A stretch of DNA of 20,105 nt from Thermoplasmata archaeon (GCA_021797385.1 JAJZZW010000013.1:1-20105); one strand, 5' to 3'; counted from the first letter of the stretch, positions 1 through 7,475 are shown. Program-made: numbers and translations. Notes: a model not told the origin generated them from the sequence alone.

Positions 1-596
1 CTGGAAATTCGGCCTTCTTTCTACTGAAATTTCTCAAGCACGGCTTGGAAAATAACCAGAATGGTCTATATATAACAAACAGGAATGCACCAGAGTATAT
101 ATTAAACATATCTGATTCAATAAATCTTAATATAAGAAAATATGTTAATACAAAGAACCTTGTAATCATGAATTCTAATTCCTCCCTAACAAGGATCGAT
201 ACAGGTATGGACCAGTGGAAAATTAAAGAAGAAATCTCCAAATTTATCTCAGAAATTTCAAAATATGTAACAAAATATAATATAAAGAGGCTGGTAATAG
301 ACTCAATAGAGCCACTGGAAGTAAACGGCAGTGAGGAAAGCATCAGATATCTTTTCAACGAGTTGAGAAATCTGGATTGCGTGATAGTATGTACAAAATT
401 CATAAACAATATTAATGCAAATCCCATAGAGGACCTTTATTTCACTGGTATTGCTGAAATTGGGCAGATTATAACTGAGAATCAGATTAAAAATTTACTG
501 ATATTAAAAAAATTCAACCTTACAGCCGATGCAAGGCGAATAGTGGAATTTGAAATTAATGTTGATGGAGAGCTGGAAATAGCAGGCAGAAAATGA
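1..596 (+). CDS. KaiC/RecA-like ATPase-fold protein, 5' partial, degenerate P-loop
   Basis: The reading frame is open from base 3, so the gene begins before the window; the first in-frame start inside it (TTG at 45) is probably internal. The visible protein starts GNSAFFLLKFLKHGLENNQN and continues to GLYITNRNAPEYIL, matching the stretch of KaiC/RadA-type domains that runs from the Walker A motif through the first helix to the 'GLYITFEESPEQ' strand. A Walker B-like strand, RLVIDSIEPL, follows about 85 residues after the TTG. The GK[ST] of Walker A should lie at the first residues, but GNS stands there, so the nucleotide-binding lysine seems lost. The stop overlaps the next gene's ATG (ATGA), implying one operon and translational coupling with the glycosyltransferase. 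KaiC-like single-domain proteins are common in archaea, often with unknown or regulatory roles. Family is fairly sure; function unknown. Confidence 0.7.
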   Translation, partial: GNSAFFLLKFLKHGLENNQNGLYITNRNAPEYILNISDSINLNIRKYVNTKNLVIMNSNSSLTRIDTGMDQWKIKEEISKFISEISKYVTKYNIKRLVIDSIEPLEVNGSEESIRYLFNELRNLDCVIVCTKFINNINANPIEDLYFTGIAEIGQIITENQIKNLLILKKFNLTADARRIVEFEINVDGELEIAGRK

Positions 597-2080
597 ATAA
601 AAATCCATATATAATTGCATTGACATCGATTTTTGTCATTGGTCTGTACCTTTATTTTCTGATAACATCACTTGTTATTCTGGATAAAACTTTTATTCTC
701 AAAGTATTGAGTGCACTTCTGATTCTTATAAATGGTTTTTTCATAATGCATTCCCTGGAATATATGTATTATTATGTATCTGCTTCATCAAAATATGAAA
801 AAAGTGTGACATATTATTTTAGTATGTATTTTCCCTTCAAAACTTCAGTATTTATAGCCTGTTACAATGAATCTACAGATGTACTCGAGGAAACAATTAT
901 AAAAATAAAGCAGATGTGTAAAATTGGAAATGGAGTATTGTATATACTGGACGACTCAACTGATAAAGATAAAGCTAGGGCAGTACAGGAATTGTGTGTG
1001 AAATATAGGGTTATATACATACACAGGGAAAACAGGCGCGGATATAAAGCCGGAGCATTAAATGATATTTTAAATACAATCGATACAAAATATTTTGCCG
1101 TTTTTGATGCGGATCAGCATCCCTTGCCGGAATTTCTGAATGAAACCATGCCGGTTATCGATGACGATGATAAGATAGCACTTGTTCAGGTTCCACAAAA
1201 GTATGAAAATAATAAAACCAATGTTGCTAAGGGTGCAAATGATATACAGGAAGTTTTTTATAATTTTATAACCGAGGGTAAGAGCCTTGAGGACAGTATG
1301 TTTTCATGCGGGTCCAATGTAATTTACAGAACAGAAGCGGTTAGGTCTGTTGGCGGATTCGATGAAAACAATGTAACAGAAGACCTTGCAACATCAATAA
1401 AACTCCATGAAAAAGGATATAGAACCGTATATTATAGCCGGCCTCTTGCATTAGGTGAAGCACCACAAACCTTGAATTCCTATTTTATACAACAATCAAG
1501 GTGGGCCCAGGGGTCTATGGGAATATTTTTCAAGACGGTCAAATTATTGTTTAAAAGAAATGGGCTTACAATAAGACAGAAATTCGGATATCTTGTAACG
1601 ACATCATGGTATTTTGTTGGATTAGTCAATATGATCATGATTATATTTCCATTACTTTTCATATTTTTCCATGTTATTTCAATAATAACACCATCCGTGT
1701 ATATTTTCATACTTGCATTTTATATACTGTTTGAATTTTTTGCTTTTTCGATAACTATTGTCAATATACAGAAATCGTTGATACCGGTACTCAGGAATAT
1801 TTCATTGACTTTTATATCCAGCCCTATATTTGTAAAATCTGCCTTCTATGCTCTCCTGGGAAAACGTACTTCATTTAAGGTTACTCCCAAGGGAGATTCA
1901 ACTAAATTGCCATTGAGAGGTATATGGGCGCAGATATTGCTGATCCTGGTAACCGGTTCAGGAGTCATATATTCTGTTATCCGGTATATTTACGGAGGAA
2001 CTATACAGTATCTGTTCAATGGTATCTTTATGTTTTATTTCTTTATTCTTTCAAGCACAGTATTTTATTATAATAAATAA
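593..2080 (+). CDS. Membrane-bound family 2 glycosyltransferase (cellulose/hyaluronan synthase-like)
   Basis: This 495-residue protein has the layout of processive inverting GT2 enzymes. Two hydrophobic segments (about residues 8-29 and 36-54) precede a cytosolic GT-A domain, and four or five membrane segments fill residues about 335-493. Catalytic signatures are all present: paired aspartates after YIL at 120-121, the metal-binding DAD at 172-174, the TED base at 262-264 and the QxxRW acceptor motif at 300-304. No PilZ domain follows, unlike bacterial BcsA. Likely role: polymerising or adding sugars from a nucleotide sugar at the membrane for an exopolysaccharide or surface glycan; the sugar cannot be read from sequence. 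The ATG overlaps the stop of the KaiC-like gene, so the two are cotranslated. GT2 assignment is firm; the product is inferred. Confidence 0.9.
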   Translation: MNKNPYIIALTSIFVIGLYLYFLITSLVILDKTFILKVLSALLILINGFFIMHSLEYMYYYVSASSKYEKSVTYYFSMYFPFKTSVFIACYNESTDVLEETIIKIKQMCKIGNGVLYILDDSTDKDKARAVQELCVKYRVIYIHRENRRGYKAGALNDILNTIDTKYFAVFDADQHPLPEFLNETMPVIDDDDKIALVQVPQKYENNKTNVAKGANDIQEVFYNFITEGKSLEDSMFSCGSNVIYRTEAVRSVGGFDENNVTEDLATSIKLHEKGYRTVYYSRPLALGEAPQTLNSYFIQQSRWAQGSMGIFFKTVKLLFKRNGLTIRQKFGYLVTTSWYFVGLVNMIMIIFPLLFIFFHVISIITPSVYIFILAFYILFEFFAFSITIVNIQKSLIPVLRNISLTFISSPIFVKSAFYALLGKRTSFKVTPKGDSTKLPLRGIWAQILLILVTGSGVIYSVIRYIYGGTIQYLFNGIFMFYFFILSSTVFYYNK

Positions 2081-2125
2081 GACCCGGAAATATAGGAAAG
2101 GATTAATTTTCAGGATTTATGTAAC

Positions 2126-2482
2126 CTATAATTGTGGCTGAAATGTTAAACTTACATTGATTCCGCCGGGAAAGCTTATCCCGATATCAAGATAAAGTGC
2201 ACCGATCTTTACGGCTATTGCATCCAGGTCTTTCTTCTCCTTCTGGAACCATCGACTTAGCAAATCAACAATATCTGGGCGTTTTGCCATTATGGAATTC
2301 ACAAAATTATTGAGCTTGAGAATTTTAAAATATGCATCATAGGGCTTCAAATCCCGTTCTAAGGTTATTTTCATTTCTTCATAAAGCTTCTCCATAAATT
2401 TCCCAAGGTCGGTATAATCCTGTATAAAATCATTTTCTGTTGTATTTCCTGTTTTCCACTTCTCATACAATTGATCCAACAT
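2126..2482 (-). CDS. Hypothetical protein, 118 residues
   Basis: I do not recognise this family. The protein is soluble, with no signal peptide or membrane segment. The first 85 or so residues look mainly helical and charged (for example KLYEEMKITLERDLKPYD), and the last 30 look like beta strands (IGALYLDIGISFPGGINVSL). The gene converges with the glycosyltransferase, whose stop lies 45 bases away. A TATA box on the minus strand is centred about 25 bases before the ATG at 2482, which supports both this start and a leaderless transcript. The clear promoter and intact frame make it a probable real gene. Confidence 0.6.
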   Translation of the reverse strand: MLDQLYEKWKTGNTTENDFIQDYTDLGKFMEKLYEEMKITLERDLKPYDAYFKILKLNNFVNSIMAKRPDIVDLLSRWFQKEKKDLDAIAVKIGALYLDIGISFPGGINVSLTFQPQL

Positions 2483-2500
2483 AATAATCTAAGGTATTAT

Positions 2501-2512
2501 TTTATAAATATA
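2501..2512 (-). promoter_or_regulatory. TATA box of the 118-residue hypothetical gene
   Basis: On the minus strand this reads TATATTTATAAA. Its centre is about 25 bases before the ATG at 2482, so transcription should start at or next to the start codon. Confidence 0.5.
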
Positions 2513-2573
2513 TTTAGCTTATTTAAAAATATCTGAGAATATTATTATTTATATATTTGGCAAAAACATAATC

Positions 2574-2583
2574 TATTTAAATA
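2574..2583 (+). promoter_or_regulatory. TATA box of the aldo/keto reductase gene
   Basis: The sequence TATTTAAATA is centred 25-26 bases before the ATG at 2605. It favours that ATG over the upstream GTG (2590) and ATG (2593), which would lie before the predicted transcription start. Confidence 0.55.
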
Positions 2584-2604
2584 CAATTCGTGATGAGGAA
2601 TTAC

Positions 2605-3441
2605 ATGATATACAGGGAATTCGGTAATACGTCATTTAAAACATCTTGCATTGGAATGGGTACATATTACGATATGAGGTGGATTTTTAAAACATATCTG
2701 GACATTTATACTGGAAGGGAACAGAAAGAAGATGCAATAAAATCAGGAATTGATAATGGAATAAATCTTATTGATACTGCAGAACTTTACCGGACTGAAA
2801 AAATTATAGCACCTGTCATTAAAAATTACAAACGTGATGAACTCTTTATAGCTACTAAGGTATTTCCCACACATTTATCTCCAAACTCTTTAGAGAGGGC
2901 ATTGAGTAGAAGCCTGAAAAACCTGGAAACAGATTATATTGATCTATACCAAATCCATTTTCCAAATCCTACAATTGATCTCAAAAAGACTTTAAGAACA
3001 ATGGAAAGAATGATAGATGCAGGGAAGATGAAATATATTGGCCTCAGTAATTTCTCTCTCAATCTATTAAAAAGAGCTCAGGATATTCTATCAAAACACG
3101 AAATAACTTCTATACAGATAAATTACAATATATTCCACAGAAAAAGCCAGAATGATCTGATTAAATACTGTGAACAAAATCATATAGCCGTAATGGCATA
3201 TTTCCCTCTGGGTCATGGCAGGGTTGCGCAGAAACAGTACAATGAATATTTTGATTATATAAGAAAAACAATAGGAGATGTACCCAATGCAAATATTGCA
3301 TTAGCATATTTAATAAGTAAAAATCAGAATGTGTTTCCGATACCTCGGGCTTCTAATAGACTTCATGTAACACAGAATGCTAAATATTCAGATATTATAT
3401 TAAATGAAGAGGATATAAAATATCTGGAGGAAAAACTATAA
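2605..3441 (+). CDS. Aldo/keto reductase
   Basis: NAD(P)H-dependent reductase of carbonyl compounds with the AKR TIM-barrel fold, cytosolic. The full catalytic tetrad is visible: Asp57 and Tyr62 in NLIDTAELY, Lys85 in FIATKVFP and His118 in LYQIHFPN. The segment GKMKYIGLSNFS (strand 6 region) and the C-terminal VFPIPRASN, the usual cofactor-binding loop, are also intact. I chose the ATG at 2605, giving 278 residues beginning MIYREFGNTSF, because it matches the usual 'MKYRKLGNTGLKVS' family start and sits 25 bases after a TATA box; GTG 2590 and ATG 2593 are in-frame alternatives. The gene seems monocistronic. Substrate unknown: sugar, aldehyde or keto-acid reduction are all possible. Confidence 0.9.
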   Translation: MIYREFGNTSFKTSCIGMGTYYDMRWIFKTYLDIYTGREQKEDAIKSGIDNGINLIDTAELYRTEKIIAPVIKNYKRDELFIATKVFPTHLSPNSLERALSRSLKNLETDYIDLYQIHFPNPTIDLKKTLRTMERMIDAGKMKYIGLSNFSLNLLKRAQDILSKHEITSIQINYNIFHRKSQNDLIKYCEQNHIAVMAYFPLGHGRVAQKQYNEYFDYIRKTIGDVPNANIALAYLISKNQNVFPIPRASNRLHVTQNAKYSDIILNEEDIKYLEEKL

Positions 3442-3705
3442 TGTAGAAATTTCTATATATATTTATATTGTTTTCAAAGTATCATGATAATGTATGTTTT
3501 TGGATTTTTAACCTGAAAGCGGGAAGTTCCATGCGTTAGTTTGGGGAGGATGTCACTCAAAATCTTATTACCGTTATTCAGCGATATCTTGTTAAAGCAT
3601 TACTAATAGTTAAGCTCTATCACCAATCATTCAATAGTATTTATCGTATCCGGGCAATTTGAAAATAAATATAAATAAGAGAATTTAATATTACAATGGA
3701 GGGAA
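3442..3705. other. Intergenic stretch holding a possible TnpB-element relic
   Basis: There is no credible gene here. The stretch begins with a 12-base palindrome, TAGAAATTTCTA (3444-3455), just after the reductase stop, possibly part of a terminator. The relic right end lies at 3513-3555, and an AT-rich TATA-like run (3662-3678) precedes the next gene. Confidence 0.5.
3513..3555 (+). repeat. Probable decayed right end of an IS200/IS605 TnpB-type element
   Basis: The stretch contains TGAAAGCGGGAAGTTCC, a short imperfect hairpin (TCCATGC, loop GTTA, GTTTGGG) and then GAGGATGTCA. From memory, this order (GAAAGCGGGAA, small hairpin with a TTA-rich loop, GGGGAGGATGTCA) resembles the 3' ends of archaeal and bacterial IS605-group elements, where the TnpB guide RNA scaffold ends. 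A related segment lies at 17771-17810. No transposase remains nearby. The family assignment is from recall, not a search. Confidence 0.4.
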
Positions 3706-4020
3706 ATGATAATAGCGTTGGTATCATTTATTGGAGGAAGACTATCAGAGGCCAGCAACGATTCTCCCATGGACATGGATGATATGAAAAAGACACTTGC
3801 ATATGCATTCCTGTATGATTTTCCGGTAAACGTTTATACAGACAATAAAGAATATAGAATTTTTTCCTTACTATCGATTAAATACAATGACCGTGGAAAT
3901 CTGTTCTTTTCCGGAACATATTATTCAAATAGTGTAAGAATTAAGAAAAACTTTTCATGGAGAGAGATAAAAAGAATTGAAATCAATATAGAAAAAGAAC
4001 CTGAAAAATCCGTTTATTAA
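3706..4020 (+). CDS. Hypothetical protein, 104 residues
   Basis: I do not recognise this family. The C-terminal 75 residues look like a small beta-rich domain with alternating strands (PVNVYTDNKEYRIFSLLSI, then NLFFSGTYYSNSVRIKKNF) that could be an Sm- or WYL-like barrel, but that is a guess. The N-terminus is less convincing: ATG 3706 lies only three bases after a GGAGG, while a TATA-like run at 3662-3678 points to transcription starting near ATG 3696, which is in another frame and stops after 28 codons. The true start could also be the Met cluster MDMDDM, beginning at 3769. The gene converges with the helicase. Confidence 0.5.
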   Translation: MIIALVSFIGGRLSEASNDSPMDMDDMKKTLAYAFLYDFPVNVYTDNKEYRIFSLLSIKYNDRGNLFFSGTYYSNSVRIKKNFSWREIKRIEINIEKEPEKSVY

Positions 4021-4041
4021 AAATTATTTCAAAAAACCAAA

Positions 4042-5355
4042 TCAGTATTCCCTTTTATGGAAATTTCTGCCGTTTCTCGGAGTTCTACTTCTATTTCTAT
4101 CTCCTGATTCAGGTCTTCTGTTTCTGTTGTAGGATGGTCTGGAATTCCTCTGGAAACCAGAATCCCTAGTATTGTCTTCATTATCCCTGAACTGTGAGAT
4201 CAGACTTCCGTAATTTATATCCTTATATTCGGACTCAAGATTTACATCTATTTTTTCCATTTTTATTTTATTTCTCCTCTGAATGCTCTGGATCAACCCG
4301 CGCTGATCAGCATCGAATATTGTCATTGCTCTGCCATCCTTTCCCATTCTCCCGGATCTTCCGACCCTGTGTGCATAGGTTTCAGTGCTGTCAGGGGCAT
4401 CAAAGTTAATAATATCAGTTATATTTGGGATGTCCAGTCCACGGGCCGCAACATTGGTCGCAACCAGTATGCCCGCATCCATATGCCTGAAATCGTTAAT
4501 AGACCTCTCACGTGCATGCTGCTTCATTCCCCCATGTATTAGTATATTATTGAATCCTGATCTCGATAGTATGAGATTCAAAAGGTCTCCAGATCTCTGG
4601 GTTTTAACAAAGACTATTGCCTTTCTGGATCCGTAATTATGTATATATGACATCAAAGTCGAGAATTTATCAAATTTTTCAGAAATAGTATAAAGATGTT
4701 TTATAGATTCTGGAATAGCTTCCTCTCCACCCGCGCTAACGAACTCCGGCGACTTCATGAAATTCTTTGCTATAGTTTTTACCTCATTTGACAATGTTGC
4801 AGATAAAAGTATGGTCTGGTGTTCATCTGAAACGAATGATATAACCTTCTTTATATCATCTATGAAACCCATATCAAGCATTAAATCTGCCTCATCAAGA
4901 ACAAGGTATTTCACATGTTCAAGCTTCAGATAACCCTGATTATGGAGATCCAGTATCCTTCCCGGCGTACCAACGACAATATCGGATCCGGGTAATTGCT
5001 CTACCTGTTTGGATATTGATGCTCCTCCATAGACCGTTGTGGATTTTATCCCGGATATCTTTCCGAGTCTTGTAGCAACCCTGTATGTCTGCAGGGCAAG
5101 CTCTCTTGTTGGTAAAACTATGAGGGCTTTAACATTCCTTCCTTTCATTGATTCAATGGAATTTAATACAGGCAGGAGATATGCTGCTGTTTTTCCTGAA
5201 CCTGTTTTAGAACGTATAATCACATCTTTCCCGCTTAATACGACGGGTATTGATTTGTCCTGTATTTCTGTTGGCTCAGTAAATTTCATTAAACTTAATG
5301 ATTTTTTTAGATTAGCTGATATATTCATATTCTCAAAACTAGACAATTTAAACAC
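4042..5355 (-). CDS. DEAD-box ATP-dependent RNA helicase
   Basis: Unwinds or remodels RNA duplexes using ATP; in archaea such proteins are linked to cold response, ribosome assembly and RNA decay. Motifs run in order: Q motif (TEPTEIQ, about 26-32), motif I KTGSGKT (50-56), PTRELALQ (82-89), TPGR (130-133), DEAD (154-157), SAT (185-187), motif V region ATNVAARGLDIP and motif VI HRVGRSGRMG. The last 45 residues are a basic, Arg/Asn-rich tail (for example RNSRPSYNRNRRPESGDRNR) that probably binds RNA. The start is GTG 5355; a TATATA box centred 25 bases upstream supports it, with ATG 5328 as an alternative. At 437 residues it is typical for a minimal DEAD-box core plus tail. Confidence 0.95.
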   Translation of the reverse strand: MFKLSSFENMNISANLKKSLSLMKFTEPTEIQDKSIPVVLSGKDVIIRSKTGSGKTAAYLLPVLNSIESMKGRNVKALIVLPTRELALQTYRVATRLGKISGIKSTTVYGGASISKQVEQLPGSDIVVGTPGRILDLHNQGYLKLEHVKYLVLDEADLMLDMGFIDDIKKVISFVSDEHQTILLSATLSNEVKTIAKNFMKSPEFVSAGGEEAIPESIKHLYTISEKFDKFSTLMSYIHNYGSRKAIVFVKTQRSGDLLNLILSRSGFNNILIHGGMKQHARERSINDFRHMDAGILVATNVAARGLDIPNITDIINFDAPDSTETYAHRVGRSGRMGKDGRAMTIFDADQRGLIQSIQRRNKIKMEKIDVNLESEYKDINYGSLISQFRDNEDNTRDSGFQRNSRPSYNRNRRPESGDRNRSRTPRNGRNFHKREY

Positions 5356-5376
5356 TGATAGTATATATTATATTAA

Positions 5377-5386
5377 GATATATACT
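5377..5386 (-). promoter_or_regulatory. TATA box of the DEAD-box helicase gene
   Basis: On the minus strand this reads AGTATATATC, centred about 25 bases before GTG 5355. It supports a leaderless transcript starting on a GTG codon. Confidence 0.45.
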
Positions 5387-5414
5387 TAATTATTCAAATT
5401 TTTTATGTTGAATT

Positions 5415-6305
5415 TCATATGTAATCATTTCTATTAACAACATTTTTTGGCTTACCTTTTAAATATGCTGATACATTCTGGAAGGCTTTTTCTACAGGTA
5501 CAATCATAAAATTTCTGGTGAGGCCCGCTACATGTGGCGTGACCATCACATTATCAGGTATTTTTCCTTCTATTTTAGGTTCTCCCCACCATACATCGGT
5601 CAGGAACCATTTATTGTTATTCTCAGAAAGATATCTTATCATATCTTCTTTCTTGACAATTTCAGCTCTTCCCACATTTATAATTATATTTCCCCTGAAC
5701 TTATTCAGAAGCTCGTAATCAATGAACCCTCTTGTATACCTGTTCAGTGGAAGCGTGATAGCCATTATATCGGCATTCTGCGGGATATATAATTTATCCC
5801 TAGTAAAGAGGTCAATATTATTGTCTGATGGGTCTGTCCTTCCGAATCCGATGCTTTTCATGCCGAATGCATGTGCTATTCGTGCCATTTCCCTTCCAAT
5901 TCCACCATATCCCATAATACCCAGTGTCTGACCATAGAGTGAATCCGATAGCTTCCTTTCATATTTCCCATTACGTATTAATGAGTTGGATTGACAGATA
6001 TTCTTGTATTTTGCTAAAAGAAGGGCAAATGCGTGCTCCGCTACAGGAATAGACCAGGCATCTGCATTGCTGCATATGACAACATTATTAGGTATGGTCT
6101 TAAAGTCCAGATGATTAACACCTGCCGATATGCTTTGCATGAAAATTGTTTTCTTTCCAATAGCCGGTTTTCCCGCAAAAACAACAATCTCAGCATCATC
6201 CGAAAATCCTTTAATAATTTCACAACCTGTCTGTGTTTCAAGTTCCTTTATAACTTCATCTGATATGGTCAAAGAAGAAAAATTTACCTGTAAACTTATT
6301 TTCAT
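5415..6305 (-). CDS. D-isomer-specific 2-hydroxyacid dehydrogenase
   Basis: Interconverts a 2-keto acid and a D-2-hydroxy acid with NAD(P)H. The Rossmann fingerprint GYGGIG is at 132-137. The catalytic triad is present: Arg213 (NVGRAEIV), Glu242 (VWWGEPKI) and His258 (VTPHVAG). After the glycine loop, the position normally holding an acidic residue for NAD has Gly-Arg-Thr (155-157), which argues for NADP(H). At 296 residues it is shorter than phosphoglycerate dehydrogenases with regulatory domains, so a glyoxylate/hydroxypyruvate or general 2-keto acid reductase is likelier. ATG 6305 is preceded by an AT-rich TATA-like run (6322-6335). It follows the helicase on the same strand after a 59-base gap that holds the helicase's own promoter, so the two are probably transcribed separately. 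Confidence 0.88.
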   Translation of the reverse strand: MKISLQVNFSSLTISDEVIKELETQTGCEIIKGFSDDAEIVVFAGKPAIGKKTIFMQSISAGVNHLDFKTIPNNVVICSNADAWSIPVAEHAFALLLAKYKNICQSNSLIRNGKYERKLSDSLYGQTLGIMGYGGIGREMARIAHAFGMKSIGFGRTDPSDNNIDLFTRDKLYIPQNADIMAITLPLNRYTRGFIDYELLNKFRGNIIINVGRAEIVKKEDMIRYLSENNNKWFLTDVWWGEPKIEGKIPDNVMVTPHVAGLTRNFMIVPVEKAFQNVSAYLKGKPKNVVNRNDYI

Positions 6306-6738
6306 AGATGCTTAATAAACGATATTATTAAAATATTGTTTTTATAAATTGTGAATTAGCATGTCAAAATTTTTATATTAGATTTAGAATATTTAATTAA
6401 ATTTAAATATTTAAATATGGATTAACAAAGGGAAGACAGGTATTTAGCTCTACTAAATAGACAGATTACATCTTAGCCTTTGTCATTTACTATAGATATA
6501 TTGGTGCAATTCCATACGAATAATGTTAATTATATAATGTATGTACACTCTATTACGTCTATTTACGATTTTATTATTTATATAACTAAAAATTTTTGTT
6601 AAAAATTTTAAATAATTTAGCGATTAATAGTATAAAATGTAGAAATAATTAAATAGTATGATTTCAATAAAATAACTTATAAATAACAAAAGAGCAGCAT
6701 ATAAGAAAAGAAAACTAAGGAAACGAGAGAGGTGGGAT
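6306..6738. other. AT-rich intergenic region
   Basis: About 430 bases, extremely AT-rich, between the divergent dehydrogenase and small membrane-protein genes. It holds a perfect 16-base palindrome, ATTTAAATATTTAAAT (6401-6416), that doubles as a TATA-like element, followed by a nested hairpin at 6425-6483. A second TATA-like TTATAAATA occurs near 6678. No open frame of coding quality was seen before 6682. Confidence 0.5.
6425..6483 (+). ncRNA. Possible structured small RNA (nested hairpin)
   Basis: The outer arms ACAAAGG (6425-6431) and CCTTTGT (6477-6483) are perfectly complementary, and inside them TATTTAG (6441-6447) and CTAAATA (6453-6459) form a second perfect seven-pair stem with a five-base loop. 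A strong TATA-like run ends just upstream. The two nested stems in otherwise low-complexity DNA suggest a transcript, but no known RNA family was recognised and no C/D-box motifs are present. Confidence 0.25.
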
Positions 6739-6891
6739 ATTATTAAAATTGCCGGCTCATCCTTTACTCTTATTATGATATCCGGTTTTTTGATATTTCA
6801 TCACCTTATCTTCCTATATTTATCAGTTATACCACCTATTATGATGGCCTTTCCCAGGGGGAAGATGGGAGAAAACCGCTGGTTACCATGA
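6739..6891 (+). CDS. Small membrane protein N-terminal part, no canonical start (possibly broken)
   Basis: The frame is open from 6676 to the TGA at 6889. It translates as a basic stretch (KKRKLRKRERWD), a long hydrophobic segment (IKIAGSSFTLIMISGFLIF) and PRGKMGENRWLP, which looks like coding sequence. It has no ATG, GTG or TTG before ATG 6775 in the middle of the membrane segment. A good Shine-Dalgarno GAGGTG (6729-6734) is followed by ATT ATT at 6739-6744, so a rare ATT start is possible; otherwise the true start is mutated. The stop overlaps the next ATG as ATGA. Either two coupled tiny membrane proteins or one frameshifted gene. Confidence 0.35.
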   Translation: MIKIAGSSFTLIMISGFLIFHHLIFLYLSVIPPIMMAFPRGKMGENRWLP

Positions 6892-7085
6892 TTTTACTTG
6901 GATTTGCAATGATATTTTCCTTTCCATCCACTGAAGGATATCTATTCAATAGCGATACTACTATAACCAGAGAGAATCTTTTCATAATACTTGCCATGAT
7001 ACCTCAATCAGTATATATAGCAACAAATGTCCGTAAAATCGTTACGATAGTCAGACGGCCAAAAAGACGGTATGCTGTTAAATAA
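6888..7085 (+). CDS. Small membrane protein, 65 residues
   Basis: Two hydrophobic segments (MILLGFAMIFSF, then LFIILAMIPQSVYIA) are separated by a polar loop, and a strongly basic tail (VRRPKRRYAVK) should lie in the cytosol. The ATG overlaps the stop of the preceding frame by ATGA. The preceding frame also looks like a membrane protein ending GENRWLP, and joining the frames there would give one three-segment protein, so a frameshift is a real alternative to coupled translation. Family not recognised. Confidence 0.4.
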   Translation: MILLGFAMIFSFPSTEGYLFNSDTTITRENLFIILAMIPQSVYIATNVRKIVTIVRRPKRRYAVK

Positions 7086-7475
7086 AATTTAAGGATGTTA
7101 ACTAAATTATTAATTATATATTATTCAGTAAGACAATGGATAATCTTGTCAATCTTTATTTATACAAAAATATAACTCTTTGCGATACTTTAATATAATC
7201 TTATTAGTGAATCAGAAACCCGGGAATCATGTAAAGTTATAGTGAATAATTCCAGGCAACTCCAATTCAGCATCAATACAGTATGGTTCTTCCTGAAAAC
7301 TTTATAATCATGGAACTGGGATATGGAACAAAAACATAGTAATGTATTGGCATTCAATACATAATGATATTATAGATAAAATAATGATGTTATCATGATA
7401 ACTGCATCGGCAATTGCAGTAATACACATTCAAATTAATACGTAAAGTTTTAATAATTAACTTATATATATTTTT
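7086..7475. other. Intergenic region upstream of malic enzyme
   Basis: No gene was seen in these 390 bases; short frames such as the one from 7283 are only about 18 codons. The last third (7342-7420) is packed with symmetric elements described separately, and AT-rich TATA-like runs (7447-7457, 7461-7471) precede the malic enzyme start. Confidence 0.5.
7342..7420. promoter_or_regulatory. Cluster of inverted and direct repeats, candidate operator region
   Basis: Four symmetric elements lie in 79 bases. There is a perfect eight-pair hairpin, ATGTATTG (7342-7349) with CAATACAT (7355-7362). Two 13-base direct repeats, ATAATGATATTAT (7361-7373) and ATAATGATGTTAT (7381-7393), differ by one base and start exactly 20 bases apart. 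GTTATCATGATAAC (7389-7402) is a perfect 14-base palindrome. ACTGCA (7401-7406) and TGCAGT (7415-7420) form another inverted pair. They end about 55 bases before the malic enzyme start, upstream of its TATA box, where an activator or repressor could bind. No known regulator motif was recognised. Confidence 0.4.

Noticed and set aside
3444..3455. 12-base palindrome TAGAAATTTCTA as an operator
   Set aside because: It sits just after a stop codon, is AT-rich and could occur by chance; no promoter uses it.
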